The notes beneath the pieces are model-generated. The model had not been told where the DNA came from. It saw nothing but the letters and a program-made list of their open reading frames with translations, and did not search any database. From Chromatiales bacterium (lineage in GTDB: Bacteria > Pseudomonadota > Gammaproteobacteria > Thiohalospirales > Thiohalospiraceae), in the NCBI GenBank assembly GCA_026982395.1, contig JALSHD010000001.1, positions 1 through 35,733 on the forward strand: DNA of 35,733 nt, written 5' to 3'. The position numbers and the translations under genes were made by a program. Position 1 is the stretch's first letter. Every line of letters begins with the position of its first letter. Positions 1 through 9,546 of this stretch are shown one piece after another.

Positions 1-182
1 TTGATTCCACTCTGTTCAAACACCTGATCATCAGAGTTTATCTCATCGGCAAACTCCAGCACATAGGCCATTCCTGAACAACCGGAGGTACGAACCCCCA
101 AGCGCAATCCAACACCCTTGCCACGTTTGGCAAGAAATTTCCGGACATGCTCGGCTGCGGCTTCTGTCAGGGAGATACCCAT
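1..182 (-). CDS. iscA: IscA, iron-sulfur cluster assembly protein (partial, C-terminus outside window)
   Basis: The first 60 codons of an A-type Fe-S carrier, cut by the window edge. IscA receives iron or clusters and passes them to apo-proteins in the cytoplasm. The visible part begins [17 protein letters not shown] and contains the first conserved cysteine at residue 35 in the motif [10 protein letters not shown]; the other two family cysteines (a C-x-C near the C-terminus) would lie beyond position 1. The ATG at 182-180 sits directly against the iscU stop codon, so the two are co-transcribed and probably translationally coupled. Gene order with iscU, iscS and iscR supports IscA rather than ErpA or SufA. 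Confidence 0.93.
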   Translation of the reverse strand, partial: MGISLTEAAAEHVRKFLAKRGKGVGLRLGVRTSGCSGMAYVLEFADEINSDDQVFEQSGI

Positions 183-593
183 TCAGGCCACCTCCTCCCG
201 GCTGCCACTGTCATCCTGCTGCTTGGCCTGGTAGTCGGAAATGGCCGCCTTGATGGCATCTTCCGCCAATACGGAGCAATGAATCTTGACCGGCGGCAAA
301 GCCAACTCCTCCGCAATATCGCTGTTTTTAATCTCCGCCGCCTGATCCAGCGTCTTGCCCTTGACCCATTCGGTCAACAGGGAACTGGAGGCAATTGCGG
401 AGCCGCAGCCGTAGGTCTTGAAGCGCGCATCCTCAATGACACCCTCCTCGCTCACCTTGATCTGCAGCCGCATCACGTCTCCACAAGCAGGTGCCCCGAC
501 CATACCTGTTCCTACCTTCTGGTCATCCTTGTCGAAGGTGCCGACGTTACGCGGATTTTCGTAGTGGTCGATTAATTTTTCGCTGTATGCCAT
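183..593 (-). CDS. iscU: IscU, Fe-S cluster assembly scaffold
   Basis: Scaffold on which IscS-derived sulfur and iron are assembled into [2Fe-2S] clusters in the cytoplasm. The 136-residue protein has the family length plus a short charged tail. The three cluster ligands are at Cys37 (GAPACGD, with Asp39), Cys63 (YGCGSA) and Cys106 (KIHCSVLAED), and the LPPVK chaperone-recognition motif precedes the last cysteine, indicating that an HscA/HscB system is used. Start MAYSEKLIDHYENPRNVG is the canonical one. It lies 35 bp after iscS and abuts iscA on the same strand. No hsc or fdx gene is visible; they would be beyond the left edge. Confidence 0.97.
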   Translation of the reverse strand: MAYSEKLIDHYENPRNVGTFDKDDQKVGTGMVGAPACGDVMRLQIKVSEEGVIEDARFKTYGCGSAIASSSLLTEWVKGKTLDQAAEIKNSDIAEELALPPVKIHCSVLAEDAIKAAISDYQAKQQDDSGSREEVA

Positions 594-628
594 GGCAAAG
601 TTACTCTATTAAAGCCCAAACAATCTAC

Positions 629-1846
629 TCAATGAGCAGCCCATTGTACCGATTCCAGATCGATACCCTCCTGGTGCATCTCCCAAAGCGGAGATAGCTT
701 GCGCAGTTTCTCAACCTTCTCGTGCAACAGATTGATTGCATAATCGATCTCTTCCTCATTGGTAAAGCGACCAATGGAGAAACGCAGTGAACTGTGGGCC
801 AGTTCATCACTCCGGCCCAAAGCACGCAGCACATATGACGGTTCCAGGCTGGCAGAGGTGCAGGCCGAACCGGATGAAACTGCTATATCCTTCAACGCCA
901 TCATCAATGATTCACCCTCAATATAGTTGAAACTGATATTGAGATTGTGGGGTACACGCTGCTTCATGTCACCATTGATATAGATCTCTTCGATATCCTG
1001 CAACCCGTTCAGCAGTCGATCACGCAGCTGGCGAATCCGCTCGTTCTCCTCGGCCATCTCTTCCCGCGCAATACGGAAGGCCTCCCCCATCCCAACGATT
1101 TGGTGGGGTGCCAGTGTCCCGGAGCGCATGCCACGTTCATGGCCACCACCGTGCATCTGCGCTTCAATGCGAACCCGCGGCTTGCGGCGCACATAAAGCG
1201 CACCGATACCCTTTGGCCCATAAACCTTGTGGGCAGAAAGCGACATCAAATCAACATCCAGTTCCTGAACATCAATGGCTACCTTGCCGGCGCTCTGGGC
1301 AGCATCCACATGAAAAATGATCCCTTTGCTGCGCGTAAGCTCACCGATAGCCTTGATATCCTGAATTACCCCGATCTCGTTGTTGACGTGCATGATGGAT
1401 ACCAGAATAGTGTCATCACGCAAGGCAGCTTCCAGCTTGTTCAGATCAACTAGACCGCTGGGCTCGGGAGCCAGATAGGTAACCTCGAATCCCTCCCGCT
1501 CCAGCTGCCGGCAAGAGTCGAGCACTGCCTTGTGCTCGGTCTTGCAGGTGACAATATGCTTCCCTTTCCTTGCATAGAAATGAGCCGCACCTTTAAGCGC
1601 CAGATTGTCGGACTCAGTCGCACCCGAGGTCCAGACGATCTCCCTGCTGTCGGCATTCAGCAGCGCCGCCACGTTTTTGCGCGCATTCAGCACCGCCTCC
1701 TCCACTCGCCAGCCGAAAACATGCGAGCGTGAAGCTGGATTGCCGAACAGCCCTTCTTCCATGGTCAAGTAACGGCACATCTCTTTTGCAACCCGGGGAT
1801 CAACCGGAGTGGTCGCTGAATAATCAAAGTATATTGGTGTCTTCAT
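629..1846 (-). CDS. iscS: IscS, cysteine desulfurase
   Basis: PLP-dependent enzyme that removes sulfur from L-cysteine as a persulfide and hands it to IscU, and to tRNA thiolation proteins. The chosen start, [18 protein letters not shown] at 1846, gives 405 residues, the usual length; an upstream extension in the same frame to 1918 would run into iscR and has no family counterpart. The PLP lysine is in [12 protein letters not shown] and the catalytic cysteine in the loop [17 protein letters not shown]. It lies between iscR and iscU with a 13-bp gap to iscR, so it belongs to the isc operon and should be under IscR control. Confidence 0.97.
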   Translation of the reverse strand: MKTPIYFDYSATTPVDPRVAKEMCRYLTMEEGLFGNPASRSHVFGWRVEEAVLNARKNVAALLNADSREIVWTSGATESDNLALKGAAHFYARKGKHIVTCKTEHKAVLDSCRQLEREGFEVTYLAPEPSGLVDLNKLEAALRDDTILVSIMHVNNEIGVIQDIKAIGELTRSKGIIFHVDAAQSAGKVAIDVQELDVDLMSLSAHKVYGPKGIGALYVRRKPRVRIEAQMHGGGHERGMRSGTLAPHQIVGMGEAFRIAREEMAEENERIRQLRDRLLNGLQDIEEIYINGDMKQRVPHNLNISFNYIEGESLMMALKDIAVSSGSACTSASLEPSYVLRALGRSDELAHSSLRFSIGRFTNEEEIDYAINLLHEKVEKLRKLSPLWEMHQEGIDLESVQWAAH

Positions 1847-1859
1847 ATTTGTCCGTATT

Positions 1860-2318
1860 TCAGGCGCTCTTTCTGTTAAAACAAACCCATTCCTGACGCT
1901 CGTAGATCTCCTGTACATCCCGCTGCTCCATCAGTTTTCCCAGATTGATATTCTCGAGATAACCATAGATTTGTCTGCTGAGATCCATCCATAGCTCATG
2001 GGTCAAACAGCGGGCATGATCCTGGCAATTTCCTTCGCCATCACATGCGGTTGCATCAACTTTCTCATCAACTGCTGTAATAACATCCAGAACAGGAATC
2101 TCACTTGGAGGCCGGCTTAGCCTGTAACCCCCACCCGGTCCCCGCGTACTGCTAACCAGTCCCTTTTTGCGCAGTTTGGCAAACAGCTGCTCCAGATAGG
2201 AGAGGGAAATTCCCTGACGCCTTGAAATGTCCGCCAAAGTGATGGAACCCTTGTCAAAATGAATGGCCAAATCCAGCATCGCCGTTACGGCATACCGGCC
2301 TTTTGTCGTAAGTCGCAT
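1860..2318 (-). CDS. iscR: IscR, Rrf2-family [2Fe-2S] transcriptional regulator
   Basis: Represses the isc operon when it carries a [2Fe-2S] cluster. The start [18 protein letters not shown] at 2318 gives 152 residues with an N-terminal winged helix (recognition part [19 protein letters not shown]). The three cluster cysteines are regularly spaced (C-x5-C-x5-C, in [14 protein letters not shown]), followed by a histidine three residues on (CLTH), the expected fourth ligand. It is the first gene of the isc operon, and a matching operator lies about 125 bp upstream. The longer open frame reaching 2510 crosses the promoter and operator and overlaps cysE, so it is not the real start. Confidence 0.95.
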   Translation of the reverse strand: MRLTTKGRYAVTAMLDLAIHFDKGSITLADISRRQGISLSYLEQLFAKLRKKGLVSSTRGPGGGYRLSRPPSEIPVLDVITAVDEKVDATACDGEGNCQDHARCLTHELWMDLSRQIYGYLENINLGKLMEQRDVQEIYERQEWVCFNRKSA

Positions 2319-2434
2319 ATCCTGCTCCTCGTTTGCCAGCTCTAATACTTGCAATGGAATACCGCTCTTCAACCAATGAATCTCCAGCCAGAGAACACCT
2401 ACATATTCAGTTGGTATGAGACGGCACAAAGTAG

Positions 2435-2462
2435 AGTCTAGAATACCAACTGTTTTTGTCAA
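2435..2462 (-). promoter_or_regulatory. Predicted sigma-70 promoter of the isc operon
   Basis: Read on the minus strand, TTGACA (2462-2457) is followed after 16 bp by TAGACT (2440-2435). The -35 is a perfect consensus; the -10 matches 4 of 6. It lies in the gap between cysE and iscR and is the only good candidate there. The leader to the iscR ATG is about 110 nt. Confidence 0.6.
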
Positions 2463-2466
2463 GTAT
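2443..2466 (-). promoter_or_regulatory. Predicted IscR type 1 operator overlapping the isc -35 box
   Basis: On the minus strand this reads ATACTTGAC, then a short A-rich centre, then CAGTTGGTAT. It follows the E. coli type 1 IscR consensus (ATASYYGAC...AGTCRRSTAT) closely except for one missing base near the right end. It contains the -35 hexamer, so bound holo-IscR would block RNA polymerase. The 10-bp right half (2443-2452) also occurs inverted at 2408-2417, making a perfect inverted repeat across the presumed transcription start. Confidence 0.65.
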
Positions 2467-2469
2467 TTA

Positions 2470-3231
2470 TTATTTCTTTGTCTCGGGTTTCTCGTCAAGC
2501 AGCGCTTCACAAGGGGGTAATTCCGGCAGTTCCAGCTTTTCTCCCAGCCGGTTCAATGCCTCGCAAATCTTTTCGTTGCGACTATCCAGCACATGCATAT
2601 GATCCAGTACGCAATCAATCGCCCTGGCGACCGGATCAGGCATATCCTGTGTTGTACCATAGGCGTCAAATCCGATTTTTTTCGCTATGGCATGGCGCTG
2701 CTGCTCCCTGTCGGAAAGCTGCTGTCCGACGATGTGTCCGGGAATACCAACCACCGTCGCCCCCTCCGGGACATCCTTTACCACCACTGCATTGGATCCT
2801 ACTCGCGCACCACGGCCAATTGTGACAGGGCCAAGTACCTTGGCACCAGCGCCAACTACAACATCATCCTCCAGTGTGGGATGCCGCTTGCCCTTTTCCC
2901 AACTGGTACCTCCCAGCGTAACACCATGATACAAAGTACAATCATCGCCAATCCGGGTTGTCTCTCCAATGACGACACCCATACCGTGATCGATAAAAAA
3001 GCGCCGTCCAATCACAGCTGCCGGATGAATCTCTACACCGGTTAACCAGCGGCCAAGAGCCGATAACACTCGTGCCGGCAAGCGCAACCGCTGCCGCCAC
3101 AACCAGTGACTCACCCGGTGAATACGAATGGCATGAAAACCCGGATAGGAGATCATTACCTCAAATACGGAACGGGCTGCCGGATCCCGTTCAAAAACAC
3201 AATTAACGTCTTCACGAATACGTTCAAACAT
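2470..3231 (-). CDS. cysE: CysE, serine O-acetyltransferase
   Basis: Transfers acetyl from acetyl-CoA to L-serine, the committed step of cysteine synthesis. The start [21 protein letters not shown] at 3231 matches the family; the frame opens six codons earlier, but a purine-rich ribosome site (AGGGAAAGG) sits right before 3231. The N-terminal helical domain is followed by a left-handed beta-helix of hexapeptide repeats ([19 protein letters not shown], later [14 protein letters not shown]). Catalytic histidines are in [10 protein letters not shown] and [10 protein letters not shown]. The C-terminal tail is longer than in short CysE forms. It lies immediately upstream of the isc promoter; cysteine is the substrate of IscS, so the placement is functionally coherent. 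Confidence 0.93.
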   Translation of the reverse strand: MFERIREDVNCVFERDPAARSVFEVMISYPGFHAIRIHRVSHWLWRQRLRLPARVLSALGRWLTGVEIHPAAVIGRRFFIDHGMGVVIGETTRIGDDCTLYHGVTLGGTSWEKGKRHPTLEDDVVVGAGAKVLGPVTIGRGARVGSNAVVVKDVPEGATVVGIPGHIVGQQLSDREQQRHAIAKKIGFDAYGTTQDMPDPVARAIDCVLDHMHVLDSRNEKICEALNRLGEKLELPELPPCEALLDEKPETKK

Positions 3232-3312
3232 ACCTTTCCCTGCCACCACTGTATTTGTTGAGTAATGTTATCAGGATTAGTAGCCCCTTGGTAAACCCGC
3301 CAATGCAGAGGG

Positions 3313-4038
3313 TTAACTATTGTTTTTTTGCGCTGCTGAGAGAATGCCACGCAGAATATTAAGTTCCATTCTGTCGAGATGGCTGCGATTGAAAAGACGG
3401 CGTAAACGCCGCATCAACTGGCGTGGATTGGCCGGATCGAGGAAGCCAATGTCAATCATTGCCTGTTCCAGGTGGCGGTAAAATCCGGCCAGTTCATCCG
3501 CCGTAGCCAGCGGTGTATGCGTCACATCGCCTCCACGGCTGCCGCCATCGCCGCTGCATGCCATTCTCATTTCATAGGCCAGTACTTGGACCGCCGCAGC
3601 CAGATTCAATGAGCTGAACTCCGGATTGGCAGGAATGTGTACCAGATAGTGGCACTGCTCAAGCTCCTCATTGGTCAATCCGGCATGCTCCCGGCCAAAC
3701 ACCAGCGCCACTTCGGCAGAGTCATCCAGGTTTGAAATCACACTGGCGCACTGGCGGGGGTCGACCTGCGGCCAGGTGATGGTTCGCAGACGGGCGCTGG
3801 CGCCAAAAGCCAGCACGCATCCGACCAGCGCATCTTCCAGTGTTTCACAGACCACCGCCGCTGCAAGTAGATCATCGGCACCGGAAGCTCGTGCAGTGGC
3901 ATCGGCATGAGGAAAGTGCCTGGGCTCTACCAGGCATAATTTTTCCAGCCCCATGTTTTTCATCGCCCGAACTGCTGCCCCGATGTTACCGGGATGAGTG
4001 GTTTGAACCAGCACAACACGTATATTTGACAGTTTCAT
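3313..4038 (-). CDS. trmJ: TrmJ, tRNA (cytidine/uridine-32-2'-O)-methyltransferase
   Basis: SPOUT-family methyltransferase that 2'-O-methylates position 32 in the tRNA anticodon loop using S-adenosylmethionine. The start MKLSNIRVVLVQTTHPGNIG at 4038 gives 241 residues, as expected; the open frame runs another 266 codons upstream only because it is antisense to suhB. Family motifs are HPGNIGAAVRAMKNMGL near the N-terminus, VFGREHAGLTNEEL in the middle, and NPEFSSLNLAAAVQV forming the SAM-binding trefoil knot. A trmJ just upstream of the isc genes is a recurrent gammaproteobacterial arrangement. It is divergent from suhB with a 177-bp gap. Confidence 0.93.
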   Translation of the reverse strand: MKLSNIRVVLVQTTHPGNIGAAVRAMKNMGLEKLCLVEPRHFPHADATARASGADDLLAAAVVCETLEDALVGCVLAFGASARLRTITWPQVDPRQCASVISNLDDSAEVALVFGREHAGLTNEELEQCHYLVHIPANPEFSSLNLAAAVQVLAYEMRMACSGDGGSRGGDVTHTPLATADELAGFYRHLEQAMIDIGFLDPANPRQLMRRLRRLFNRSHLDRMELNILRGILSAAQKNNS

Positions 4039-4064
4039 GAAATTCCGTACAGTTTCCGACCAGG

Positions 4065-4092
4065 TTGTCACCAGGAACACCGGCCTTATTAT
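4065..4092 (+). promoter_or_regulatory. Predicted sigma-70 promoter for suhB-lipA
   Basis: TTGTCA (4065-4070), a 16-bp spacer, and TATTAT (4087-4092), each one base off consensus. It lies in the trmJ/suhB divergent gap and points toward suhB, leaving a leader of about 115 nt. A TAGAAT further down (about 4132-4137) could be a second -10, but it has no good -35. Confidence 0.5.
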
Positions 4093-4215
4093 CACACTAC
4101 AGCGGCTGCCTGGGGGAGACTTTTTTCTGTTAGAATGTTCACCCACCAAATCCTGAAGCACTATTGCAAACCTAGTGCCCCGGGATATGAAACACCCAGA
4201 CTGGAGACTACCCGG

Positions 4216-5013
4216 ATGCATCCCCTGCTTAACATCGCTGTCCGTGCCGCACGCAATGCCGGTACTATCATCAGCCGCTCGGTAGAACGTATCGACAGCC
4301 TGACCATCGACACCAAGGCGCAGAATGATTTTGTCACAGAGGTGGATCGGCTGGCTGAACAGGAGATTATCCAGACAATCCGCAAATCCTATCCCGATCA
4401 TGCCATTCTGGCTGAGGAGAGTGGTCAACAACCGGGAGACGAGTATGAGTGGATCATCGATCCCCTGGATGGCACCACCAATTTTCTGCATGGGTTCCCC
4501 CAATTTGCCGTCTCTATTGCAGTTCGTCACCGGGGCCGACTCGAACATGCCGTAGTTTATGATCCCATGCGCCAGGAGCTGTTCACCGCATCCCGGGGAG
4601 CCGGTGCACAACTGGACGACCGCCGCATTCGTGTCAGCAGGCGCAAGGGACTTGAGGGGGCACTCATCGGCACCGGTTTCCCCTTCAAACAACAGCAGCA
4701 TCTGGATGTTTACATGGAAACCTTCAAGGCGTTGTTCCCCATGACGGCGGGAATCCGGCGCCCCGGTGCCGCTGCGCTGGATCTGGCCTATGTCGCCGCC
4801 GGCCGGCTGGACGGGTTTTGGGAAATTGGTCTGCAACCCTGGGACATGGCAGCCGGCACGTTACTGATTCAGGAAGCCGGTGGGCTGGTTGGTGATTTCA
4901 GCGGAAACAACCGGTTCCTGGAAACCGGCAATCTGGTGGCAGGCAACGTCAAAGTGTTTCGCACCATCCTGCAAACCATCCAGCCTCATCTTTCCGCAGA
5001 TCTAAAATGCTGA
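4216..5013 (+). CDS. suhB: SuhB, inositol-1-monophosphatase family
   Basis: Mg-dependent phosphatase of the FIG superfamily; in E. coli SuhB also associates with ribosomal-RNA antitermination complexes. The 265-residue protein starts [18 protein letters not shown], the family start; an upstream in-frame extension to 4135 lacks similarity. Metal-binding motifs are intact: [10 protein letters not shown] with ILAEESG (first aspartate and glutamates), [15 protein letters not shown], and the distal [15 protein letters not shown]. The last 7 bp overlap the start of lipA, so the two are coupled. I cannot tell from sequence whether the phosphatase or the antitermination role dominates. Confidence 0.93.
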   Translation: MHPLLNIAVRAARNAGTIISRSVERIDSLTIDTKAQNDFVTEVDRLAEQEIIQTIRKSYPDHAILAEESGQQPGDEYEWIIDPLDGTTNFLHGFPQFAVSIAVRHRGRLEHAVVYDPMRQELFTASRGAGAQLDDRRIRVSRRKGLEGALIGTGFPFKQQQHLDVYMETFKALFPMTAGIRRPGAAALDLAYVAAGRLDGFWEIGLQPWDMAAGTLLIQEAGGLVGDFSGNNRFLETGNLVAGNVKVFRTILQTIQPHLSADLKC

Positions 5014-5963
5014 AATCCGGCTCCGGAAGGCCGCTCATCCCTCTCAAGGGTAAGTCAAAAACGGCCCGCATTCCCATCAAGGTGGTACCGGCAGAGAATC
5101 CGCTGCCCAAGCCCCACTGGATCCGCGCCAGGTCCCCCAACAACCCGGAGGTAAAACGGCTGAAACAGGTACTGCGCGATCACCGGCTGTACACTGTCTG
5201 CGAAGAGGCTGCCTGCCCCAATCTGGGCGAATGTTTTGCCCATGGCACCGCTACTTTCATGATCATGGGAGGGATCTGCACCCGGCGCTGCCCCTTTTGT
5301 GACGTGGCCCACGGACGTCCCGAACCACTGGATAGCAGTGAACCGGAAAACCTGGCCCGAACCATCGACGCCATGAGGCTCAAATATGTGGTAATCACCT
5401 CCGTCGATCGTGATGATCTGCGAGATGGCGGTGCTGAGCATTTTGCTGCCTGTATCCGCGCAATCCGCCAACACACACCCGGCACACAGATAGAGATCCT
5501 GGTGCCCGATTTCCGCGGACGCACTGCGGTTGCACTGGAACAACTGAAAAACGAGCCACCCGATATTTTCAACCATAACCTGGAAACCGTTCCACGCCTG
5601 TACAGGCAGGCCCGGCCAGGTGCAGACTATGAAGGCTCGCTCCATCTGCTGCGAGCATTCAAGGAGAGCGACCCCCGCATCCCGACCAAGTCCGGCCTGA
5701 TGCTGGGGCTGGGAGAGAGCAATGAGGAGATTGAGCAGGTAATGCTGGATCTGCGTGCCCACCAGGTCGATATGCTGACCCTGGGGCAATACCTCCAGCC
5801 AAGCCGTCACCATCTTCCGGTAGAGCGCTACGTTACTCCGGAACTGTTCCGGAAGTTCGGGGAAATCGGGCGCAAGATGGGTTTCAGCAATGTAGCCAGC
5901 GGCCCCATGGTGCGCTCATCCTACCATGCCGATCTGCAGGCCGCCGGAGATATCATTAAATAA
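5007..5963 (+). CDS. lipA: LipA, lipoyl synthase
   Basis: Radical-SAM enzyme that inserts two sulfur atoms into protein-bound octanoyl groups to make lipoate, consuming its auxiliary [4Fe-4S] cluster. The 318-residue protein shows the auxiliary cluster cysteines ([12 protein letters not shown]) and then the radical-SAM motif CTRRCPFC; a conserved serine occurs near the C-terminus (MVRSSYHAD). The start [15 protein letters not shown] overlaps the suhB end. Its partner lipB is not adjacent here, unlike in many Proteobacteria. The stop shares one base with the next start (TAATG), indicating a three-gene operon suhB-lipA-ydcF-like. It depends on Fe-S supply of the kind encoded at 1-2318. Confidence 0.96.
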   Translation: MLKSGSGRPLIPLKGKSKTARIPIKVVPAENPLPKPHWIRARSPNNPEVKRLKQVLRDHRLYTVCEEAACPNLGECFAHGTATFMIMGGICTRRCPFCDVAHGRPEPLDSSEPENLARTIDAMRLKYVVITSVDRDDLRDGGAEHFAACIRAIRQHTPGTQIEILVPDFRGRTAVALEQLKNEPPDIFNHNLETVPRLYRQARPGADYEGSLHLLRAFKESDPRIPTKSGLMLGLGESNEEIEQVMLDLRAHQVDMLTLGQYLQPSRHHLPVERYVTPELFRKFGEIGRKMGFSNVASGPMVRSSYHADLQAAGDIIK

Positions 5964-6742
5964 TGCCCGAAATCACCCGCCTCATCGAAGCAGCAATACT
6001 CCCTCCCGGAATCCTGTTGCTGACGGGTGCCGCCGGTTTGCTGCTGTTGAAGAGAAAACCGCAGACCGGGTATCTCCTGACGGGAGGCAGCTTGCTGATG
6101 CTGTACCTGTTGAGTATCCCGGTGGTCTCTCTCACCCTGATCGGAAGCCTCGAGAATAACTGGCCTGCCCTGACCAAGCAGCAACTCGCCCGCCCATCCG
6201 CCCAGGCAATTGTGGTATTGGGCGGCGGCCACAAACCCAATGCACCGGAGTATGGAGCCGATACCGTTTCACATTACACTCTGTCCCGGACTCGCTACGC
6301 CGCCTGGTTGTATCGGCGTACCCACCTACCCATCATTGCCAGCGGAGGAGTCGTACTCTCCGGGAAAAGAACATCGGAAGCTGCGCTCATGGCGCAAATA
6401 CTGCGGCAGGAGTTTCAAATCCCCGATGTTCAGACTGAGGAGCTCAGTCGAACAACACGCGAAAATGCTCTCCATACCCTGGCTCTGCTTGAAAGCCAGA
6501 ATATAAATCAAATCTACCTGGTTACCCATGCCTTTCATATGCCCCGCGCTGTATCCTCTTTTGCCGTCAGGAATATCGAGATAATTCCCGCCCCTACCGA
6601 TTTCATCAACAATCCGGCCAGCAGCACGAGGACGCTTCGGGATTATCTGCCGCACCCGGTCGCGCTGAAAAACAGTCATCTCGCCCTGCGGGAGTATCTC
6701 GGTATGCTTTGGTACTACCTTATCGGAGTGGCGGAAAAATAA
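5963..6742 (+). CDS. YdcF/ElyC/SanA-like membrane protein (DUF218)
   Basis: A 259-residue protein with two N-terminal hydrophobic segments (roughly residues 12-28 and 33-57) followed by a DUF218 domain. Family motifs are AQAIVVLGGGHKPNA, the SRTRYAAWLY helix, IIASGGVV, the acidic LSRTTRENALHT segment, and LVTHAFHMPRAVSSF. The two-helix plus DUF218 layout is closest to ElyC, an E. coli inner-membrane protein linked to envelope polysaccharide precursor metabolism, but the exact function of this copy cannot be read from the sequence. It is translationally coupled to lipA (TAATG overlap). It is the last gene of the operon. Confidence 0.85.
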   Translation: MPEITRLIEAAILPPGILLLTGAAGLLLLKRKPQTGYLLTGGSLLMLYLLSIPVVSLTLIGSLENNWPALTKQQLARPSAQAIVVLGGGHKPNAPEYGADTVSHYTLSRTRYAAWLYRRTHLPIIASGGVVLSGKRTSEAALMAQILRQEFQIPDVQTEELSRTTRENALHTLALLESQNINQIYLVTHAFHMPRAVSSFAVRNIEIIPAPTDFINNPASSTRTLRDYLPHPVALKNSHLALREYLGMLWYYLIGVAEK

Positions 6743-6881
6743 GGGACCTCTAAAAAATAGTTATTTTTTCGCGAAAGCAAGGAAGCTCCGCACACACAAT
6801 TGCCGGGAACCGCCATGTAGAAGAAACACATGAGGATTCGAGCACGGTTCAGAAGAGAGCCGAGCAGTCAGGCCAAATGCA
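6743..6881 (+). other. Intergenic region with AT palindrome and hairpin-forming sequence
   Basis: A 139-bp gap between convergent genes. It starts with a perfect 8-bp AT inverted repeat (6752-6769, arms AAAAAATA and TATTTTTT), which may serve as a weak bidirectional terminator. Further on, GAACCG (6807-6812) pairs with CGGTTC (6845-6850) around an inner CATGT/ACATG stem. No coding potential is convincing. It could be a remnant of a repeat element. Confidence 0.4.
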
Positions 6882-7529
6882 CTATTTGTCATCAAAATGT
6901 TCGGCCAGCCTTTCCAGGCGCTGACTCATCTCTTCAATCTTTTGTTCCAGCAAAGAGATACGCTCGTCATACCGGCCTGACGGAACCTCGGCCTGCTCCG
7001 GCATCTCGGGAATATCCACTTCACCACTGAAAAGATGCGCATAACGTGACTCTCTCCTCCCCGGCTCCCGTGGCAACCTGACTACCAGCGGGCCACTCTC
7101 TCGCTCCATCAGGCTGCGAAGCGTTACCTCAACCTCCCGCACATCGACAAATTTGCATAACCGGCCGGTACGGTTGCGCAACTCCCCGGGGGTTTGCGCG
7201 CCACGAAGAAAAAGCACACAAATTACAGCCAGTTGCTGCCCGGTAAACTGAAGCTGACTGAATTCGGTATTGGCAAACCGATGCTGATATTTGATCACCC
7301 TGCTGCCAAAGCCGCTTTTCGCAGTTACGAGTCGCTTTTTTATCAGCTCATCAAGCACACCCTGCACTGTGTTTTCATCAAGCTCTACAACCGGCTCACG
7401 GTTGCTCTTTTGATTACAAGCGTTAACCAGCGCGTTCAGTGACAACGGATATTGATCCGGGGTAACGATCTCTTTTTCTATCAGCGAACCGATGATACGT
7501 GTTTCATTGAAAGTTAATATTATATCCAC
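6882..7529 (-). CDS. yceH: YceH-family (DUF480, UPF0502) protein
   Basis: A 215-residue protein that matches the YceH family end to end: N-terminal [40 protein letters not shown], two winged-helix-like repeats, the [18 protein letters not shown] segment, and a C-terminal coiled coil (residues about 185-212, rich in E, L and R). The biochemical role of the family is not established; the fold suggests nucleic-acid or protein binding. It stands alone on the minus strand, about 100 bp downstream of uup, convergent to the lipA operon. Confidence 0.88.
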   Translation of the reverse strand: MDIILTFNETRIIGSLIEKEIVTPDQYPLSLNALVNACNQKSNREPVVELDENTVQGVLDELIKKRLVTAKSGFGSRVIKYQHRFANTEFSQLQFTGQQLAVICVLFLRGAQTPGELRNRTGRLCKFVDVREVEVTLRSLMERESGPLVVRLPREPGRRESRYAHLFSGEVDIPEMPEQAEVPSGRYDERISLLEQKIEEMSQRLERLAEHFDDK

Positions 7530-7631
7530 ACCATGTTTCCTTTATTTCCGCTGTGAATTAACCCGCAGGGACGAGAATACTCAGATTGCTTCTGGTACGC
7601 TATCAGATCAAGGCAGATATAAACCAACAGT

Positions 7632-9512
7632 TCAGTTTTCCAGCTCTTCCCAACGCTTATACAGCTGTTCCAGTTCATCTTCGATCTGCCCGAGCTCGGC
7701 CAGCTTTTTTGCAATGATCTCATGCGGTTGTTGATAAAAACCCGACCGATTTATGCATCTTTGCAGCTCCTCTTTTTCTTGCTCCAGCTCTTCAATCCGG
7801 AGGGGAATAGAGTCCAGCTCCCGCTGTGTCTTGTAGCTTAACCAGCTCCCTGGTGATTTTTTTCCCACAACAGGGTTGCTTGATTTTGGCGTTGCAGGTT
7901 TCGGCTTTTTTTCCCCTTTTTTCGCTTGCCGAATCCAGTCATTGTAACCACCAACATACTCAGCAATTCTACCGTCACCTTCGAATACGAAGGTGTTTGT
8001 CACTACATTGTCCAGAAAAACACGATCATGGCTCACCAACAGCAGGGTTCCCTGATAATCGATCAACAGCTCTTCCAGCAACTCCAGTGTCTCCACATCG
8101 AGATCATTGGTAGGTTCATCCATGACAAGGAAATTGGCGGGGCGGGTAAACAGGTGCGCAAGAAGTAACCGGTTGCGCTCTCCTCCAGAGAGGGAGCTGA
8201 CGGGTGAGCGCGCACGCTGGGGCGGAAACAGGAAGTCCTGCAAGTAGCTGATAACATGGCGCGACTTTCCGTTTATATTCACCATATCACTGCCGGAAGC
8301 AATATTGTCGATCACCGTTTTTTCCGGATCGAGCTGGGCACGCTGCTGGTCAAACCAGGCTGTCTGCAGTTTGGTACCCAACTTGACGGAACCACTGTCG
8401 GGCTCCAATTGCCCCAGTAACAGCTTGATCAAGGTGCTCTTGCCAACCCCATTGGGCCCGATGATTCCGATACGATCACCCCGCATGATCCGGGTAGAAA
8501 AATCCTGGATGATTGTGTTGCCCTGGTAAGCCTTGCAAATATTTTTGGCCTCGAGCACGAGCCTGCCGGAGTGTTCGCCGTCATCCACCACCAGTTTGGC
8601 CCGGCCCGGCTGTTCACGGCGCTGACTACGCTCACGCCGCAGCTGCTGCAAGGCTCGTACCCTGCCTTCATTGCGCGTACGCCTCGCCTTGATCCCCTGA
8701 CGGATCCAGACCTCTTCCTGCGCCAGTTTTTTATCAAATTTGGCGTTGTGATCTGCCTCCACCGCCAGACGCTCCTCCCGCTTTTGCAGATAGGTGGCAT
8801 AATCACCGGGCCAGGAGGTAAGCAGCCCCCGATCCAGTTCAATAATACGGGTGGCCAGGCGCTGCAAAAAAGCCCGGTCATGAGTGATGAACAGTAACGC
8901 ACCGTTGTAGCCGGCCAGGAACTCTTCCAGCCAGTTGATCGATTCGATATCCAGGTGGTTGGTCGGCTCATCCAGCAACAGGAGTTCCGGCTCGCAAACC
9001 AGAGCCCGCGCCAGCAATACCCGTCGCCGATAACCGCCAGACAGTTCGCCCAGTGTACAATCTTCAGGCAGTTCAAGGCGGGACAACACCGCCTCCACAC
9101 GCTGTTCCAGCCGCCATCCATCAGCCGCCTCCAGGGCCTCTTGCAGACGGGTCAGGCGGTTCATCAACTGTTCGCTGGAGTGCTGTGCCAGCTGTGATAC
9201 GGTGTGATGATACTGTGCAATTGTTTCACCCAGCTCGCCCAACCCCTCGGCAACCACATCAAATACGATACGTTGCTCAGCGATGGGCACATCCTGCGGC
9301 AGATAGGCAATGCGCAGGTCATCGCTTCGCCAGACAGTTCCGTCATCTGCCTCAATTTCCCCGCCAATCAGCCTCATCAGGCTGGATTTTCCGGTACCGT
9401 TCCGACCCACCAGACAGATACGCTCTCCTGGCTCAATATTGAGTTTCACTCCATCCAGCAGAGCATGATGACCGTACGCAAGTGAAACGTTTTCGAGTGT
9501 CAGCAGTGGCAT
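7632..9512 (-). CDS. uup: Uup-like ABC-F ATPase
   Basis: A soluble tandem ABC protein of 626 residues without membrane segments, typical of ABC-F translation factors. The first domain has Walker A GRNGTGKSS (from residue 36), signature LSGGYRRRVLLARAL and LLLDEPTNHLD. The second has GPNGVGKST (about residue 350), LSGGERNRLLLAHLF and VMDEPTNDLD. After an arginine- and lysine-rich linker (KARRTRNEGRVRALQQ) and the second domain, a C-terminal coiled coil (about residues 555-626) identifies Uup rather than EttA or YheS. Uup acts at ribosomes and influences precise excision of transposons in E. coli. It has its own start 35 bp downstream of the large envelope gene, on the same strand. Confidence 0.93.
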   Translation of the reverse strand: MPLLTLENVSLAYGHHALLDGVKLNIEPGERICLVGRNGTGKSSLMRLIGGEIEADDGTVWRSDDLRIAYLPQDVPIAEQRIVFDVVAEGLGELGETIAQYHHTVSQLAQHSSEQLMNRLTRLQEALEAADGWRLEQRVEAVLSRLELPEDCTLGELSGGYRRRVLLARALVCEPELLLLDEPTNHLDIESINWLEEFLAGYNGALLFITHDRAFLQRLATRIIELDRGLLTSWPGDYATYLQKREERLAVEADHNAKFDKKLAQEEVWIRQGIKARRTRNEGRVRALQQLRRERSQRREQPGRAKLVVDDGEHSGRLVLEAKNICKAYQGNTIIQDFSTRIMRGDRIGIIGPNGVGKSTLIKLLLGQLEPDSGSVKLGTKLQTAWFDQQRAQLDPEKTVIDNIASGSDMVNINGKSRHVISYLQDFLFPPQRARSPVSSLSGGERNRLLLAHLFTRPANFLVMDEPTNDLDVETLELLEELLIDYQGTLLLVSHDRVFLDNVVTNTFVFEGDGRIAEYVGGYNDWIRQAKKGEKKPKPATPKSSNPVVGKKSPGSWLSYKTQRELDSIPLRIEELEQEKEELQRCINRSGFYQQPHEIIAKKLAELGQIEDELEQLYKRWEELEN

Positions 9513-9546
9513 TTTTTGGCTTACAGTTTTATTGTGATCGGGGACG

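Noticed and set aside
4039-4836. N-terminal extension of TrmJ by 266 codons
   Set aside because: The extension is antisense to suhB; the family start is at 4038.
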